This document shows, one piece after another, positions 53,205 through 64,000 of a stretch of DNA of 64,000 nt. The position numbers and the translations under genes were made by a program. How positions within the stretch are numbered: position 1 is the first letter of the stretch; each line of letters opens with the position of its first letter. Source of the DNA: Diadophis punctatus similis (Eukaryota > Chordata > Lepidosauria > Squamata > Dipsadidae); the NCBI GenBank assembly GCA_023053685.1, contig JALIGW010000003.1, positions 143,670,508-143,734,507 on the forward strand, in the 5' to 3' direction. The notes below the pieces were generated by a model that had not been told where the DNA came from, did not search any database, and saw only the letters and a program-made list of their open reading frames with translations.

Positions 53205-53715
53205 AATCAATCAGAACAGAGCTGGGATGGACCTTGGAGGTCTCCTAGTCAAATCCTCTGCTCAAGCAGGAGACCCTATACAATTTGAGACAAGTGGCTG
53301 CCCGGTCTCTTCTTTAAAAACCTCCAGTGATGAAGCACCCACAACTTCTGCAGGCAAGCTGTTACACTGGTTAATTGTTCTCACTGTTAGGAAGTTTCTC
53401 CTTAATTCCAGGTTGCTTCTCTCCTTAATTTGTTTCCATCCATTGTCTTTTGTCCTGCCATCTGGTACCTTGGAAACTAAGTTGACCCCCCTCTTTTTGT
53501 GGCAGCCCCTCAAATACTGGAATATAGCTATCATGTCACCCCTAGCCCTTCTTTTCTCTAGATTAGCAATACCCAGTTCCTGCAGCTGTTTTTCATATGG
53601 TTTAGTCTCCAGGCCTTTAATCATCCTCGTTGCTCTTCTCTGTGCTTTTTTCAAAGTCTCAACATCCTTTTTTTTGTAATGTGAGCAAAACTGGATGCAA
53701 TACAGTGATACTGTG
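53205..53715 (-). pseudogene. CR1 LINE C-terminal coding end and 3'UTR
   Basis: On the minus strand a frame from about 53715 to 53262 reads VSLYCIQFCSHYKKKDVETL, RATRMIKGLETKPYEKQLQE, RARGDMIAIFQYLRGCHKKR and CNSLPAEVVGASSLEVFKEE. This is the CR1 region downstream of the RT core. The 3' end around CTCCAAGGTCCATCCCAGC follows at 53220-53240. The RT catalytic part is missing (5' truncation), so it is non-functional. Confidence 0.88.
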
Positions 53716-53814
53716 TGATTATTTGGTGATGTTTTCAACAAAGATCTTCAGAGGCCAAGTATGATTGTGTAATTATCAATAAAGGGCAGGCCTCAGTATG
53801 CCCATATAACATCT

Positions 53815-54060
53815 CTGCTTCACGAGCTGCACTGATTGCCTGTTTGCTTCTAGGTGTGATTCAACATGCTGGTTGCTATTTATCAAAGCCTACATAGAAT
53901 GGGCCTGGTCACTTGAGGGACTATCTGTCTCCCATAGCATCTGTGCAGCCAATCAATCCTGCTGGGGTGGTATGTTTCAGGTTCATGCAGTGAAACAATG
54001 TCATGTCTCAAGACCCTGGAAGCATGCTTTCTCTGTAGCAGCACACCTGCCTTCTAGAAA
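53815..54060 (+). mobile_element. Old L2-type LINE fragment
   Basis: GAGCTGCACTGATTGCCTGT and CATAGAATGGGCCTGGTCAC follow the coding end of the L2 element at 47.02-47.12 kb with many substitutions. It is much more diverged than the other L2 copies. Confidence 0.6.
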
Positions 54061-54127
54061 GAGGTTTCCTCTTTATTGCCCTTTCTATTTAGAATATTGT
54101 TTCTATGGCAGTATTGCAGTTCTTAGC

Positions 54128-54363
54128 AGCGGTGAAATCTACTTACCTTCCCTAATGGTTCGGAAGTGTTGCATATGCTTTTTCACCCTTTGCGCATGCG
54201 CAGAAGACTTTGCGCATGCTCAGAGGGTTAAAAAAAGAAAATGGCAATGTCCAGGTGGGTGGGCAGAGCCTCGCGCTGCTGCTGCTACCAGTTCTCTGAA
54301 CCATGGGCGGCTGCCGCTACCGGTACGCCCATACCGGGCCGAACCGGTAGCATTTCACCCCTG
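54128..54363. mobile_element. Non-autonomous hAT element without a clear target duplication
   Basis: It begins CAGCGGTGAAATCTACTTAC and ends GTAGCATTTCACCCCTG. Flanking 8-mers GTTCTTAG and GTAGGTAC do not match well. It holds TGCGCATGCGCA at 54191-54202. Confidence 0.75.
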
Positions 54364-54473
54364 GTAGGTACATCAAAACCTTGTTACAATCCCCAATCTC
54401 TTTTTTTCCCATCCATAAAACTACTTTGAATGCGGCTGGTCAGGAGACACCACCCGATGTAGAAATTGAGCAC

Positions 54474-54568
54474 AGCTAGTCCTCAACTGGGACTGTTTAT
54501 TTATCAATGGTACAAAGTTACAGTGAGTCAGGACGTAAAATAAAACAAAGTCATTAAGTGAAACAAAC
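54474..54568. mobile_element. Fragment of the CAGGTAGTCC-type MITE
   Basis: CAGCTAGTCCTCAACTGGGA at the left with a worn family interior. It is truncated where a CR1 tail starts. Confidence 0.5.
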
Positions 54569-54570
54569 GG

Positions 54571-54612
54571 GGTTGGATTAGATGACCTGTAAGGGTCCCT
54601 TCTAGCAATTTG
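54571..54612 (+). mobile_element. CR1 3' terminal fragment
   Basis: GGGGTTGGATTAGATGACC and GGGTCCCTTCTAGC match the CR1 3' end at about 37480 and 49650. Confidence 0.7.
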
Positions 54613-55068
54613 ATATTAAAAAGGCCTAACAAGGAAGTAAGAGTCTCTGTGCTGGAAAAATACAAAGAGGAAGTTACAATGCTAGGCCTCTCAGCATAGC
54701 CTAACCACAAACAGACACAGGAAATTTAGAAAATTTGGAGATGTCTACATGAAGCCTGTGTCCCATATAAGGGAAAACAAGACAGTTTTAGTTTTTGCAA
54801 ATATACGTGTCAGTAAGGAACTTCTTAATATGGTGACAAAAGGCTGATCTGTAATAATAACCAATCCCTGATGTCTACGTGTCTTTGTAACTGTGAAAAG
54901 GTATATAATATCTTATCCTTCCTTAAGAATTTGTTCAGCTCAGAATTTCAAATTCTGCATTTTACATGCTCTGTCTGAACTTTATCTGCGCAGATAATAA
55001 TAAATCAAGCTTATCTTTGTCTCCTGTGGTCTGGAATCCCTTCCTATTCTGCAACAACAGGGGGCTCA
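54613..55068 (+). mobile_element. Retrovirus-like LTR, 3' part, followed by a possible primer site
   Basis: A segment with GTATATAATATC (TATA-like, about 54901), AATAATAAATCAAGC (polyadenylation-like, about 54997) and an end CTGCAACA, followed by GGGGGCTC at about 55063-55070, which resembles a tRNA-Pro primer site. The LTR start and internal genes were not found. It would be the left edge of an old ERV-type insertion, truncated. Confidence 0.5.
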
Positions 55069-55079
55069 GTTAAACTTTC

Positions 55080-55871
55080 TTTATGACCTATCCTCAAAGT
55101 TGGGACCATTATATCACCTCGCGGCAGCGGTGGGTTGCTCCCTTACCGATGCCAGTGCGCTGCACGTGCATCTCCACGTTTCGGGGAACACGTGCTCGCT
55201 ACACATGCGCGCCCCCTCGTGCGATTTTGCTTCTACGCATGCGTGGAAGCAAAATCACGCCAAAATCTCGCAGAGGGATGCGCGCAAGAGAGATATTTCA
55301 ACGCGATTTTGCTTCTGTGCATGTGCAGAAGCAAAATCTCTCCAAAATCACTCTCGCGCGCATGTCCCCTCATGATATTTTGGCGTGATTGTGCTTCCGC
55401 GCATGCGCAGAAGCAAAATCTGCCAAAAAATCATGGAAAAAATGGCAACACACGCAGTGGACTGGCAGAGAGGGCTCTGGAGCAGTCGCGTGCAAATTGG
55501 GCAATCGGCCGCTCCATACCAGAGCTGTGTACCGGGCAGCTCCGGCAGAAACCCACCTCTGCCTCACAGTTATGTGATTACAATTTGGGTGCTCGGCAAT
55601 CAGCTCACATTTATGATCAGTTACAGCATCCTGGGGTCCCGTGATTGTGATTTGCAACCTTTTCAGCTCGTTTCCGACAAGCCATGTCAATTGGGAAGCC
55701 GGATTCACTTAACAACCATCTGATTTGTTTAACAACCATATGATTAGCAAAGTGACCATGGTAAAAATGTGAATAAAACAGGGCCTGAACATATGATGAC
55801 TCGTTTAGTGCCCACATCACTGAGGAATGAAAATTCCGGGCCCAATTGTGATTGTAAGTCAAGGACTACTG
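55080..55871. mobile_element. TA-flanked MITE (CAGGTAGTCC family), copy 6, split by a hAT element
   Basis: The right part (55562-55871) has the family interior and ends CAAGGACTACTG before TA. The left part (about 55080-55124) is short. The halves are separated by the hAT at 55125-55561. Confidence 0.65.
55125..55561. mobile_element. Non-autonomous hAT element with palindromic subrepeats
   Basis: It begins CAGCGGTGGGTTGCTCCC and ends CAGAAACCCACCTCTG. Flanking 8-mers CCTCGCGG (55117-55124) and CCTCACAG (55562-55569) differ at two sites, both explicable as CpG decay. It carries about three GCTTC...GAAGC hairpins around GCGCATGCGC-type cores (for example 55399-55408), as in the element at 43.3 kb. 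Confidence 0.88.
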
Positions 55872-56001
55872 TAGAAGATGATAACCATGTCCATCTGTTA
55901 TGTGTGAAATAGGATGTCTCTTAGGCATGCACAACACTGCATATTTTCTCTTTCTTCTTTGCCCAGGCCTATAAAATGGGAGTCTCCTTATGCTTCTAGT
56001 A

Positions 56002-56679
56002 GATGGGTGTCCAACTCAGAGGTGGGTTCCTCATGGTTCAGACCGGTTCGCCCAAACCGTTAGCAAACCGCTGGTGACATCACGGAGCCGGTTCGGTCAG
56101 TGCTGGTCTGTGGACGCCACCATCTTTTGGGGGGGAAAATGGGGGGGGGGTTTCTGATTTTTTTTCTTCTGTGCATGTGCAGAAGCTGAGTTTCTGGCAT
56201 GCGCATGTACCGCCACATTGTTTTTGGCTTTTTTTAAAAAAAAAATTTGGGCACTGCGCTTCGCACGCAGTGCAGCCACGCAGCATGGGAGGAAGCAAAC
56301 CGGCGGCGAGGTAAGTTAGAACCCACCCCTGGTCAAACTGGATTTCTTCAAAGGCTGATCCATATTCTAGTTCTCCATGGGCCGGCCGGGTGGGGTGGAG
56401 AGATGGGACGGACACTTCCTGCAGCACTTTTTTGGCCAAAACGGGGTGCAGGGGGCTGAGCGTGGCCTCCCTGCACCCTGTTTTGGCCGGCAGAGTGCTG
56501 CAGGAGACCATCCAGGCTGAAAATTGGGCATGGGGGCCACATGTGTCCCCCGCACCCCATTTTCACTAGCAGAGCCACTGTGGGCTGATCCTTTGCTATT
56601 TCCAGGCTGACCCCAAGGGCCAGATTTAAGCACCCCATGGGCTGGATCCAGCCTGCAGGCCTTGAGTTTGACACCCTTC
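56002..56679. mobile_element. hAT element, CAGGGGTGTC family, with another hAT nested inside
   Basis: It begins GATGGGTGTCCAACTC and ends GAGTTTGACACCCTTC. Flanks TTCTAGTA and CTCTAGTAA are consistent with a decayed duplication. The interior right of the nested element resembles the 311-bp copy at 458-768 (for example GGCTGATCCTTTGCTATTTC). Confidence 0.8.
56017..56331. mobile_element. Nested hAT element, CAGGGGTGGG family
   Basis: It begins CAGAGGTGGGTTCCTCATGG and ends AGAACCCACCCCTG. Flanking 8-mers GTCCAACT (56009-56016) and GTCAAACT (56332-56339) match at 7 of 8, and that target lies in the terminal repeat of the outer element. It is 315 bp. Confidence 0.88.
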
Positions 56680-56689
56680 TCTAGTAAAA

Positions 56690-57850
56690 AGATTGTTGAA
56701 AGCAATATATTTTTGCTATTAGAAGATGTTCTATGGTAAGAAAAAGGATGGGAGTCCTTGTAGTAAAACACAGCAGAATTATGAATGGAAGGCAATGATA
56801 TTTGGTCCCGCAAACATTTCATTGACTTCAGTTACCAGAAGCTGTAAGATCAATTTCATCATGTAGATGAAAGTATATTAATACATTTATTCTTTATTGG
56901 CATTATTGAATGAAGGAAAGAATGTTTCTTTTTTAAAAAAACATATTTTTTTCACTTTAAACAATGGATTCAATCTCTCAAGATTTGCATGTTTTCCCTA
57001 AAATTATTTTATTATGGGTTCTACCCACCCCCGGCATCATAACTCTCTTTGATCATGCTACCAAAGGATAATGGCAAATCACTGAACAACAGTACAGTTG
57101 TTTCTTGCCAGTTTTAGCAAGCAAATAATCCATATAGATAGTGGGTTTTTTTCTATATTACAGCCTTAAGCTGTTTGACTCCTCTACGTACAAGAGCTGG
57201 GACTGAAGCCAAATTAAGAAATCTGTTTCTGAATTTCAATTCCTTCCTCTATTTGTTAAAGTTTTGGCTTAGTGTTCTGTCTGGACCATCTTTTCATAAC
57301 CCTATTTGATGTATTCTCTGGCTTCTCTACTTCCAACCCACCCATCTCCTTGCCAGTAAAGCAAGTACTGATAACTTTCTTTTGCAGGGATGAGTCTTTG
57401 AGCAACCACAGTTTCCAACAATATGACCTTGATCAGACCTGCCGCAAACTTAAGCTTCTAATTAGAAAACAATCCTTGGCTCCATTTTGCTAAGAAAGAT
57501 ATAATTTTTATTAAAGATCAAGTGTATTGTAATAATCATAACCAGAACTGAGATTTGCATATCAACTCCCTATGTTATACTTTTCCCCTCCTTAATTGTC
57601 TTGATTTCCCACCCCAAGGTAACAAATTATAATTTCATAAGCTGTTTTCCTAATGAACAGTTCAAGCGTGCTCTGGTATGCTGCTTCCTCCTTCTTCCAG
57701 ATGGTTGAACTTGAAGCAGCTTCTTGAGAAGGCAAAGAACTTACTTTCAGTTTCCAAAACTCCCCCCTTGTCCCCCTTTTCTATGGTTCATGGTAGACTA
57801 TCACCATGTATGGGCGAAGCACAAAAAAGCATGACAAACCGGTCATGCTA
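56690..57850. other. No feature recognised
   Basis: AT-rich unique-looking sequence with short frames only. Confidence 0.5.
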
Positions 57851-57906
57851 CAAACAACAACAACAATAATAATAATAATAACAACAACAACAACAACAAC
57901 AACAAC
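57851..57906. repeat. (AAC)n/(AAT)n microsatellite, CR1 tail
   Basis: Trinucleotide tract directly against the minus-strand CR1 3' end. Probably its expanded tail. Confidence 0.92.
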
Positions 57907-57908
57907 AG

Positions 57909-58819
57909 ATTTGGAAGGAACCTTGGAGGTCTTCTAGTCCAACCCCCTGCCTAGGCAGGAAACCCTACATCACTTCAGACAAATGGTTATCCAACATCTT
58001 CTTAAAAACTTCCAGTGTTGGAGCATTCACAACTTCTGGAGGCAAGCTGTTCCACAGATTAATTGTTCTAACTGTCAGGAAATTTCTCCTTAGTTCTAAG
58101 TTACTTCTCTCCTTGTTTAGTTTCCACCCATTGCTTCTTGTTCTACCCTCAGATGCTTTGGAGAATAGTTTGACTCCCTCTTCTTTGTGGCAACCCCTGA
58201 GATATTGGAACACTGCTATCATGTCTCCCCGATCCTTCTTTTCATTAAACTAAACATACCCAGTTCCTGCAACTGTTCTTCATATGTTTTAGCCTCCAAT
58301 CCTCTAATCCTTTTTGTTGCTCTTCTCTGCACTCTTTCTAGAGTCTCGACATCCTTTTTACATTGTGGCAACCAAAACTGAATGCAGTATTCCAAGTGTG
58401 GCCTTACCAAGGCATTATAAAGTGGTATTGACACTTCGCGTGATCTTGATTCTATCCCTGTTAATGCAGCCTAGAACTGTGTTGGCTTTTTTGGCAGTTG
58501 CTGCACACTGTTGGCTCATATTTAGATGGTTGTTTACTAGGACTCCAAGATCCCTCTCACAGTTACTACTGTTGAGCAAGGTACCACATATACTGTACCT
58601 GTGCATTTTTGTTGCCTAAATGTAGAACCTTATTTTTTTCACCATTGAATTTCATTTTGTTTGATAGCGCCCAATGTTCAAGTCTGTCAAGATCCTTCTG
58701 TATCTTGAGCCTATCTTCTGGAGAGTTGGCTATTCCTGCCAGTTTGGTGTCATCTGCAAATTTGATGAGTCCCCCATCTATCCCCTCATCCAAGTCATTG
58801 AAATATGGAAGATACAAAT
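57909..58819 (-). pseudogene. CR1 LINE RT C-terminal half and 3'UTR
   Basis: Minus-strand CR1 with the catalytic box and downstream parts spread over broken frames: KFADDTKLAGIANSPEDR and DRLEHWALSNKMKFN (58566-58817), [20 protein letters not shown] (58415-58606), [20 protein letters not shown] and [20 protein letters not shown] (58219-58434), then VFQYLRGCHKEEGVKLFS and LWNSLPPEVVNAPTLEVF (57965-58222). Frame changes between these blocks show indels. The 3' end around CTCCAAGGTTCCTTCCAA abuts the AAC tract. 5' truncation lies near 58819 and coincides with a hAT insertion. Confidence 0.9.
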
Positions 58820-59062
58820 CAGGGGAGAAATCCAGCAGGTTCTAACACGTTCTGGAGAACTGGTAGTGGAAATTTTGAGTAGTTTGGAGAACCGGCAAAT
58901 ACCACCTCTGGCTAGCCCCAGAGTGGGGTGGGAATGGAGATTTTGCAACATCCTTCCCCCAGGAATGGGGAGGGAATGGGGATTTTGCAGTATCCTTCCC
59001 TGCCATGCCCACCAAGCCACGCCCACAGAACCGGTAGTAAAAAAAATTGGATTTCACCACTG
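58820..59062. mobile_element. Non-autonomous hAT element
   Basis: It begins CAGGGGAGAAATCCAGCAGG and ends TTGGATTTCACCACTG. The 8-bp duplication ATACAAAT is perfect (58812-58819 and 59063-59070). The interior has a tandem pair around ATTTTGCAACATCCTTCCCC and is 243 bp. Confidence 0.93.
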
Positions 59063-59070
59063 ATACAAAT

Positions 59071-59330
59071 CCAAAAAGAACATTGTTGGCCACAGCTCAA
59101 GAAGTGTTGTATCAAAAAACAGTGGGCAAAGATAAATGGTTAACATATAAAGACTTGCTAGCACAGGAAAATGAGGCGCTTAACATGAAATCAAGAGAAC
59201 AATTGATTGGAAAGGGATTTATTTTTCAATAGTTTTCATATGCACAATTAATAAAAACAGTATAGATACAGAAGGACCAGGAATAGAATGTAATAGAATT
59301 TGAAAATGAATTCTTTTCTTTTTCTGGCAC
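59071..59330 (+). pseudogene. L1 ORF2 fragment
   Basis: Reads SREQLIGKGFIFQ-type and YKDLLAQENEALNMKSREQL sequence typical of the ORF2 region after the RT core in squamate L1. The frame stops at 59230. It is truncated on both sides. Family assignment is by general resemblance. Confidence 0.55.
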
Positions 59331-60280
59331 TTCTGGTGTAATGATTTTCAAAAAAAGAAGCCATGTTTTTCTCTAACCCTCTATGGAAACAAAAGGCAGA
59401 CTACGAAGAAAAATGATAAGAAAAGTATTGATGCTTTTAAACTTTGGCATTGGAGAATTTGTGAGAATACCAAGGAGAGCCGAGAAAACAAACGAATGGC
59501 TCATCATATAAATCAACCTAGAGTTCTCATTCAAGGTAACCCATGAACAGGTTCAATTTATCCTACCTTGGACACATTATGCAAAGACCTAGGTCTCTGG
59601 AAAAGGCCCTGATGCTGGGAAAGATGGAAGGAAAGAAAATGAAAGGATGACAAACAGCAAGTAAGATGAACTCAGTTACAGTGGTGATAAATTCACTGTT
59701 GGAAGATATGAAGGACCAGGTTAAGATGGGATCATCATGCAGAAACTTATATCGGGTCGCTAAGAGTCCAAGATCAGAATCTACCAATGGCTATGTAAGC
59801 TCAATCTCATTTATATGCATGTTATACAGACAGCTATGTTTGTATTCTGTAGAACACTGACAAAAGTGGGCAATTACTATCCCATGAGTCATCTGGACAG
59901 AGATCTTCTATTATAGTTCCCAGTTCACAATCATTATCGTGTCTTTTACTACAATCATAAGCCAACTGCGCACCCAATAGACATCCTTATACCAAATCAA
60001 TGGTTTAATAAGTTTATATATTAATGTGTTGAGGTCTCAAAAAACAATAATAAATCCTAATTACTTCCTAATTCCATTTTAGGAGTTTTAGGGTACAGAT
60101 TTATAGTTATCAAGTTTCTTCTCCATGTATATAGATTACCAAGTTAGAATAAGTAACGAGAACAAAACAAGAACATATTTGCATGGAAAATGAGCAAATA
60201 TAGTATACTCATGAAAAACAGTAATGAAATAATTAAATTGACTTACTTCTGCCCCAACTCTTGAATAGTCAAAAGAATTA
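59331..60280. other. No feature recognised
   Basis: AT-rich sequence. A short (ATC)n run follows at 60280-60310. Confidence 0.45.
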
Positions 60281-60423
60281 AATCATCATCATCATTATCA
60301 TCATCATCCAAGTGAATGCTGCTCAGCTCAGAATGAAGGCTTTTTTAAAAAAGAAGCAAGCCTAAATTTAACTGTCCCATAGCTAATATTATAAGGCTAA
60401 TCAAAGTTTTACACACATACCTA

Positions 60424-60740
60424 CCATATTTTTTGGAGTATAAGACGCACCCTTTTCCCCCCTAAAAGAAGGTAAAAATCTGGGTACATCTTATACACCG
60501 AATGTAGCCCCGCCCAGCCTCTGAAACGGAGCTTTGCAAGGCTAAAACAACCTCTCAAACTGAGCTTTGCAAGGCTGAAAAAGCAGCCTCTGAAACGGAC
60601 CTTTGCAAGGCTAATATACCTGTTCCAGGCTGTTTGCTAAGGACGCTAGCCAGATGGATGCTGGTAGGCAGAATTTTTTTTTTCTTATTTTCTTCCCCAA
60701 AAACTAAGGTGCGTCTTATACTCCGGTGCGTCTTATACGG
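60424..60740. mobile_element. TA-flanked MITE (TATAAGACGCACC family), copy F, short form
   Basis: It begins CCATATTTTTTGGAGTATAA and ends GGTGCGTCTTATACGG, flanked by TA (60422-60423 and 60741-60742). It is 317 bp. The interior has a threefold repeat around AACGGAGCTTTGCAAGGCTA, which the other copies lack. Confidence 0.85.
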
Positions 60741-60847
60741 TAATTGGATATACCAGATATAACAGTTGGTAGTTTCCAAGCATTCATCCAAGACAGCAAT
60801 GTGATGCAAACTTCTCCTTTAAAATATAATTAATTTGGTATTAATGG

Positions 60848-61241
60848 TGTGAGGCCTGGAAGCCATCTTTTACCTTTTTGTATTCAGGCCTGCCACATTT
60901 TCGACTGTGGGAAAATGGGAGGGGGGATTATATGGAGTAGGTGATATGTAGTAGTCTAAATAACATTCTTTCCAGAAAGTCAAGGTTGCTGTGCCTGGCA
61001 GCTGCGAGGAAGTGACGGGGAGGCATCTTCAGTTTTGGATGGTGCCTGATTGGATCGTGTGGTGGATATGTGGATGCTGGGCAGGGACTTGAACTTTCGT
61101 ATGGGTGGAAAAAACCTGGAAGCTTTGAGATTTGGGTTTTCCCAGATGTTGCCAACATGGCATCTCTAATAAATTGGAACTTTGAGGAACTTCTAGCCTC
61201 GGAGTCTTGTTTTGTTGTGGGTGTTTATTGGAACGCTGACA
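60848..61241 (+). mobile_element. Solo LTR, 394 bp
   Basis: It starts TGTGAGGCCTGG and ends GAACGCTGACA. The 5-bp duplication AATGG is exact (60843-60847 and 61242-61246). A TATA-like GATTATATGG (about 60927) and AATAAA (CTCTAATAAATTGG, about 61167) are in the right order. No internal sequence remains. Its size and GCTGACA end resemble the LTR at 20.46 kb. Confidence 0.88.
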
Positions 61242-61246
61242 AATGG

Positions 61247-63065
61247 ATTTTGGGGGGTTTTTGCACACAGTTGCTTTGAGCACAAACAGATGTATTCATT
61301 TCACAATACAGACTGAAAGTGCCATTCTTAAAATAGGTTTGTGATTTGTGTTGGCAGAACTCTTAGCAGCTCAATCAGATCGTCTCTGAATCCGATTTTA
61401 TGAAGTTGACAGCAAAATTCTTGTCGGGTTTCTGGAGAAAACAATCCCTAGCGAGTTATTTTTATATTCTACATTTGTTCAGATTTGTTTTTAATAAGGT
61501 CACCTATGTTTGTAATTATTTTCCCATTGAAAATCTAAATTCGTTCAACTCATGCCTTTCAACAGTATAATAAAAACAACGGTTCTATCAAACGTTTCCC
61601 AGGAAACCATTTTCAATACATTTGCCAAGAAGATTTGTGATAACTGAGCCAATTCCCAGTTGAGCACAGCAAAATCCAAAATTTTCCATGAATATGGCTT
61701 TGGTTTAGGAGCTTTCATTCTCTGTGCAGGTGCTACATTGGTAGCACCAATTCCATTTGTCCAACAAACAATGAAACATCAATTGAAATGTGGATTTTTT
61801 TCTGAACAGTGATGGATTTTGGCAACTGTTGAAAGCTAATTTTTAACTGTTTTCTAAACATCAAAGGAAATAAATTCAAAAATCAAGTGCCATATAAAGA
61901 GGATAGCTGTTTCTCCATTGTCTTAGCTTCTCCGTCTCCCCATTCCTATGTCATTTGGCATCTGTTCCTATGGATAAAGTCTACATTCAAGACTACGTAG
62001 GGGAATTGACTAGTTTTTATTATTTAAAATGCAAAACTATTTTCATCATGCTTTTTAAGAGAACTAAAATATTTGCATAGATATGTGGTCTGAAAGCTGC
62101 TTTGAACACTGTCTAAATAAAAAAAAAGAAAATGTTTAAAATAAAGGTGTGTTATAAGTTTTGAGGTTCAGGGAAATATTAGAAAGGAACCACACTTAAC
62201 TTTCTATTAACTTTGTAGAAAGTTTGCAAAGGAACTTGGGGATCAGCTGTCAATCAATTATTTAGTTTATTGTTCCACTTTCTGTAGGCATTTATTTATT
62301 TTGTTCTAACTCATAAAATGGCTCACAACAGTGCATATGACAATATTCTAACATAAAACAATCTCTTGCTGAGACAATATTTAACTGGGCAGAACAATGA
62401 ACTCAGCATTCGGCAGATTCCTTAATTCATCTGACCACATATACAAAGCTAGAAGCTTGAAGTATCTGACATCTAACCATAACCCTGACCCTAAACCTTC
62501 CATGAATGTAAATTAATCTCACTATTTCTATCTAGTGCATGTATATCCAAATAAAAATAACCATGGTGGGTCATGCTACAGCATCAGATGCTTAAAACAA
62601 CAATCAGAAGCAAGTTGGCTTTGATATCAATACTAGCTTATAGCTATTATAACCAGAACTTGCCAGAAACAGCAGGTTGAAGTTTCCTGAAATCTTTCAA
62701 AGTTGTAATGCCCTTTTTGTGTCATACTGTGTGCTTTACCCATGAAAAGAGTCTGGTATTGTAAGAATAAATAGTATTATTCAAAAGTCATTTTTTATGC
62801 TTTGGTTTACGTACATACCAAAAAAGTTTACATAAAAAGATTAACGAATGAAGGCGAACATACTTGTCCCAGGATAATGTTGTAGGATCCAATCTGGGTT
62901 GGTCACCAGGACCAGAGTTTTTGTCTTCTGAGCTTTTGGACTAGTGCTGGAGCCCATCTTCGGGGAACTTCTCTCTAGCCTTATAGCTTCTCTCTCACAT
63001 TAAACATTTGCAAAAATAATAAGAAGTTGAAATACTGATGCACAATAGCTACAAGAAGTGTTATC
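61247..63065. other. No feature recognised
   Basis: The longest stretch here without a recognisable repeat or coding signal. AT-rich. Confidence 0.5.
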
Positions 63066-63073
63066 TTCTAGTC

Positions 63074-63194
63074 CAGGGGCCTCCAACCTTGGCAACTTTA
63101 AGACTTGTGGACTTCAACTCCCAGAATTCCTCAGCCAGGAATTCTGGGAGTTGAAGTCCACAAGTCTTAAAGTTGCCAAGGTTGGAGACCCCTG
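63074..63194. mobile_element. Foldback hAT MITE
   Basis: Inverted halves begin CAGGGGCCTCCAACCTTGGC and end GCCAAGGTTGGAGACCCCTG. The 8-bp duplication TTCTAGTC is perfect (63066-63073 and 63195-63202). It is 121 bp. The inner arms share ACTTCAACTCCCAGAATTCC with the foldback at 10.98 kb. Confidence 0.93.
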
Positions 63195-63202
63195 TTCTAG
63201 TC

Positions 63203-64000
63203 TGTTTCCCATCTACTGCTGTGAAGCATGGTAGGAACATGGTTGGAACACTGGGCAGGAGGTTAGAATGGTTGGAACACTGGGCAGGAGGTTAGCAAGC
63301 CAGCATTCGAGACCTGAGAACTGCCATAGGGCAGGGTTGAGCTCCTGTCCTTCACTCCAGTTCCTGTCAGGGACATGAAAGAAGACCCCAGGCCAACGGT
63401 GATGTCACCAGCTAATCCTTTCGACCACGAAGCACCTCGGTGCTTCTAACTCAAGTGCATATCTACTGCTGGTAGCCTTTATTTCTTTTTAATTCAAGTT
63501 TTCTGCATGAAGTTTGTTAGTTTTAAAAATTCATGGCACACACAACATGACAACTGCTCATCACAACAACATGACATTTAATTTAATTCAGGCAATGCTA
63601 TTTGATACTATTTGCCAATTTCTTTTTCTTGCAGAAGTTGATTATTTCAGTCAATCAAGTTCTCAGTTTCTCTTCAGTGGCTGTCAGTTGCATTACTGGG
63701 ACAGAATCAATACAAGTGAAAGAAATAGTATTAAACGGCGTTGTCATAATTCAATTACATTCCTTCTTAACCTAAATATAGTTGTAAATAACAAGAAGAA
63801 ATTCTTGTGGTATTGATAAGAGTAATTGATTGTTTCATTCCCCATAGCATTTAAAGCAAATTTCTAATACTCTTAAAATGAACTACCTTGAATCCACCTC
63901 CCAATAGCGCAGCTCGCTAGGGAAATCTGGGAGTTGACGTCCACACATCTTAAAGTTGCCAAGTTTGAAAAATACTTCTATAGTAGACCTCTGTTCTGTA
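63203..64000. other. No gene; partial foldback-MITE relic at the edge
   Basis: A short direct repeat (GTTGGAACACTGGGCAGGAG, at 63241 and about 63270) is visible. A single arm of the foldback family (ATCTGGGAGTTGACGTCCAC, then CTTAAAGTTGCCAAG) lies at about 63925-63965. Confidence 0.5.

Noticed and set aside
54120..54371. Target duplication for the hAT at 54128-54363
   Set aside because: The flanking 8-mers GTTCTTAG and GTAGGTAC do not match well enough, so only the terminal repeats support that element.

Overview
The window looks like nuclear DNA of a squamate reptile, most likely a snake (inference). It is AT-rich, gene-poor and crowded with transposable elements that are typical together in squamates: CR1, L2, Rex1 and L1 LINEs, tRNA-derived SINEs, several families of non-autonomous hAT and TA-flanked elements, solo LTRs, and LINE 3' tails that run into pentamer or tetramer microsatellites. 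I found no intact host gene, tRNA gene or rRNA gene. The only host-gene-like coding signal is a fragment related to mitochondrial alanine aminotransferase (GPT2) that sits inside a hAT-type element.

Layout. 1-5 kb: small hAT elements, a TA-flanked MITE with an L2 tail inside it, a CR1 relic split by a hAT element, a MITE and a 218-bp solo LTR. 4.9-6.65 kb: a 1,746-bp hAT-type element whose interior is a GC-rich 216-bp tandem array built of inverted halves. 6.8-20 kb: more hAT elements, a perfect foldback element, Rex1, CR1 and SINE copies, many microsatellites and two adjacent perfect palindromes. 20-24 kb: a 390-bp solo LTR and an L1 3' end with a target-site duplication. 23.9-29.95 kb: a nest in which a MITE holds an L1-derived element with only a coiled-coil ORF, which itself holds a TA-flanked MITE and an inverted L1 copy with ORF1 but no ORF2. 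30.0-37.7 kb: a four-level nest in which a SINE was split by a hAT element carrying the GPT2-like fragment, the hAT by a CR1 LINE, and the CR1 by a complete Ty1/copia retrotransposon. 38-64 kb: more MITEs, a 733-bp solo LTR split by a hAT, an L2 LINE with an 850-codon ORF, clusters of short hAT elements (some nested or side by side), CR1 and L1 fragments, an LTR with a possible primer binding site, and another solo LTR.

The best preserved element is the copia retrotransposon at 31,690-36,646 on the minus strand. Its two 478-bp LTRs look identical by eye, it has a 5-bp target duplication, a polypurine tract, a primer site complementary to the anticodon arm of initiator tRNA-Met, and one uninterrupted 1,314-codon gag-pol frame. 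This marks a very recent insertion that could still be active. The nests give a relative order of TE activity: SINE and MITE first, then hAT and L1, then CR1, then copia.
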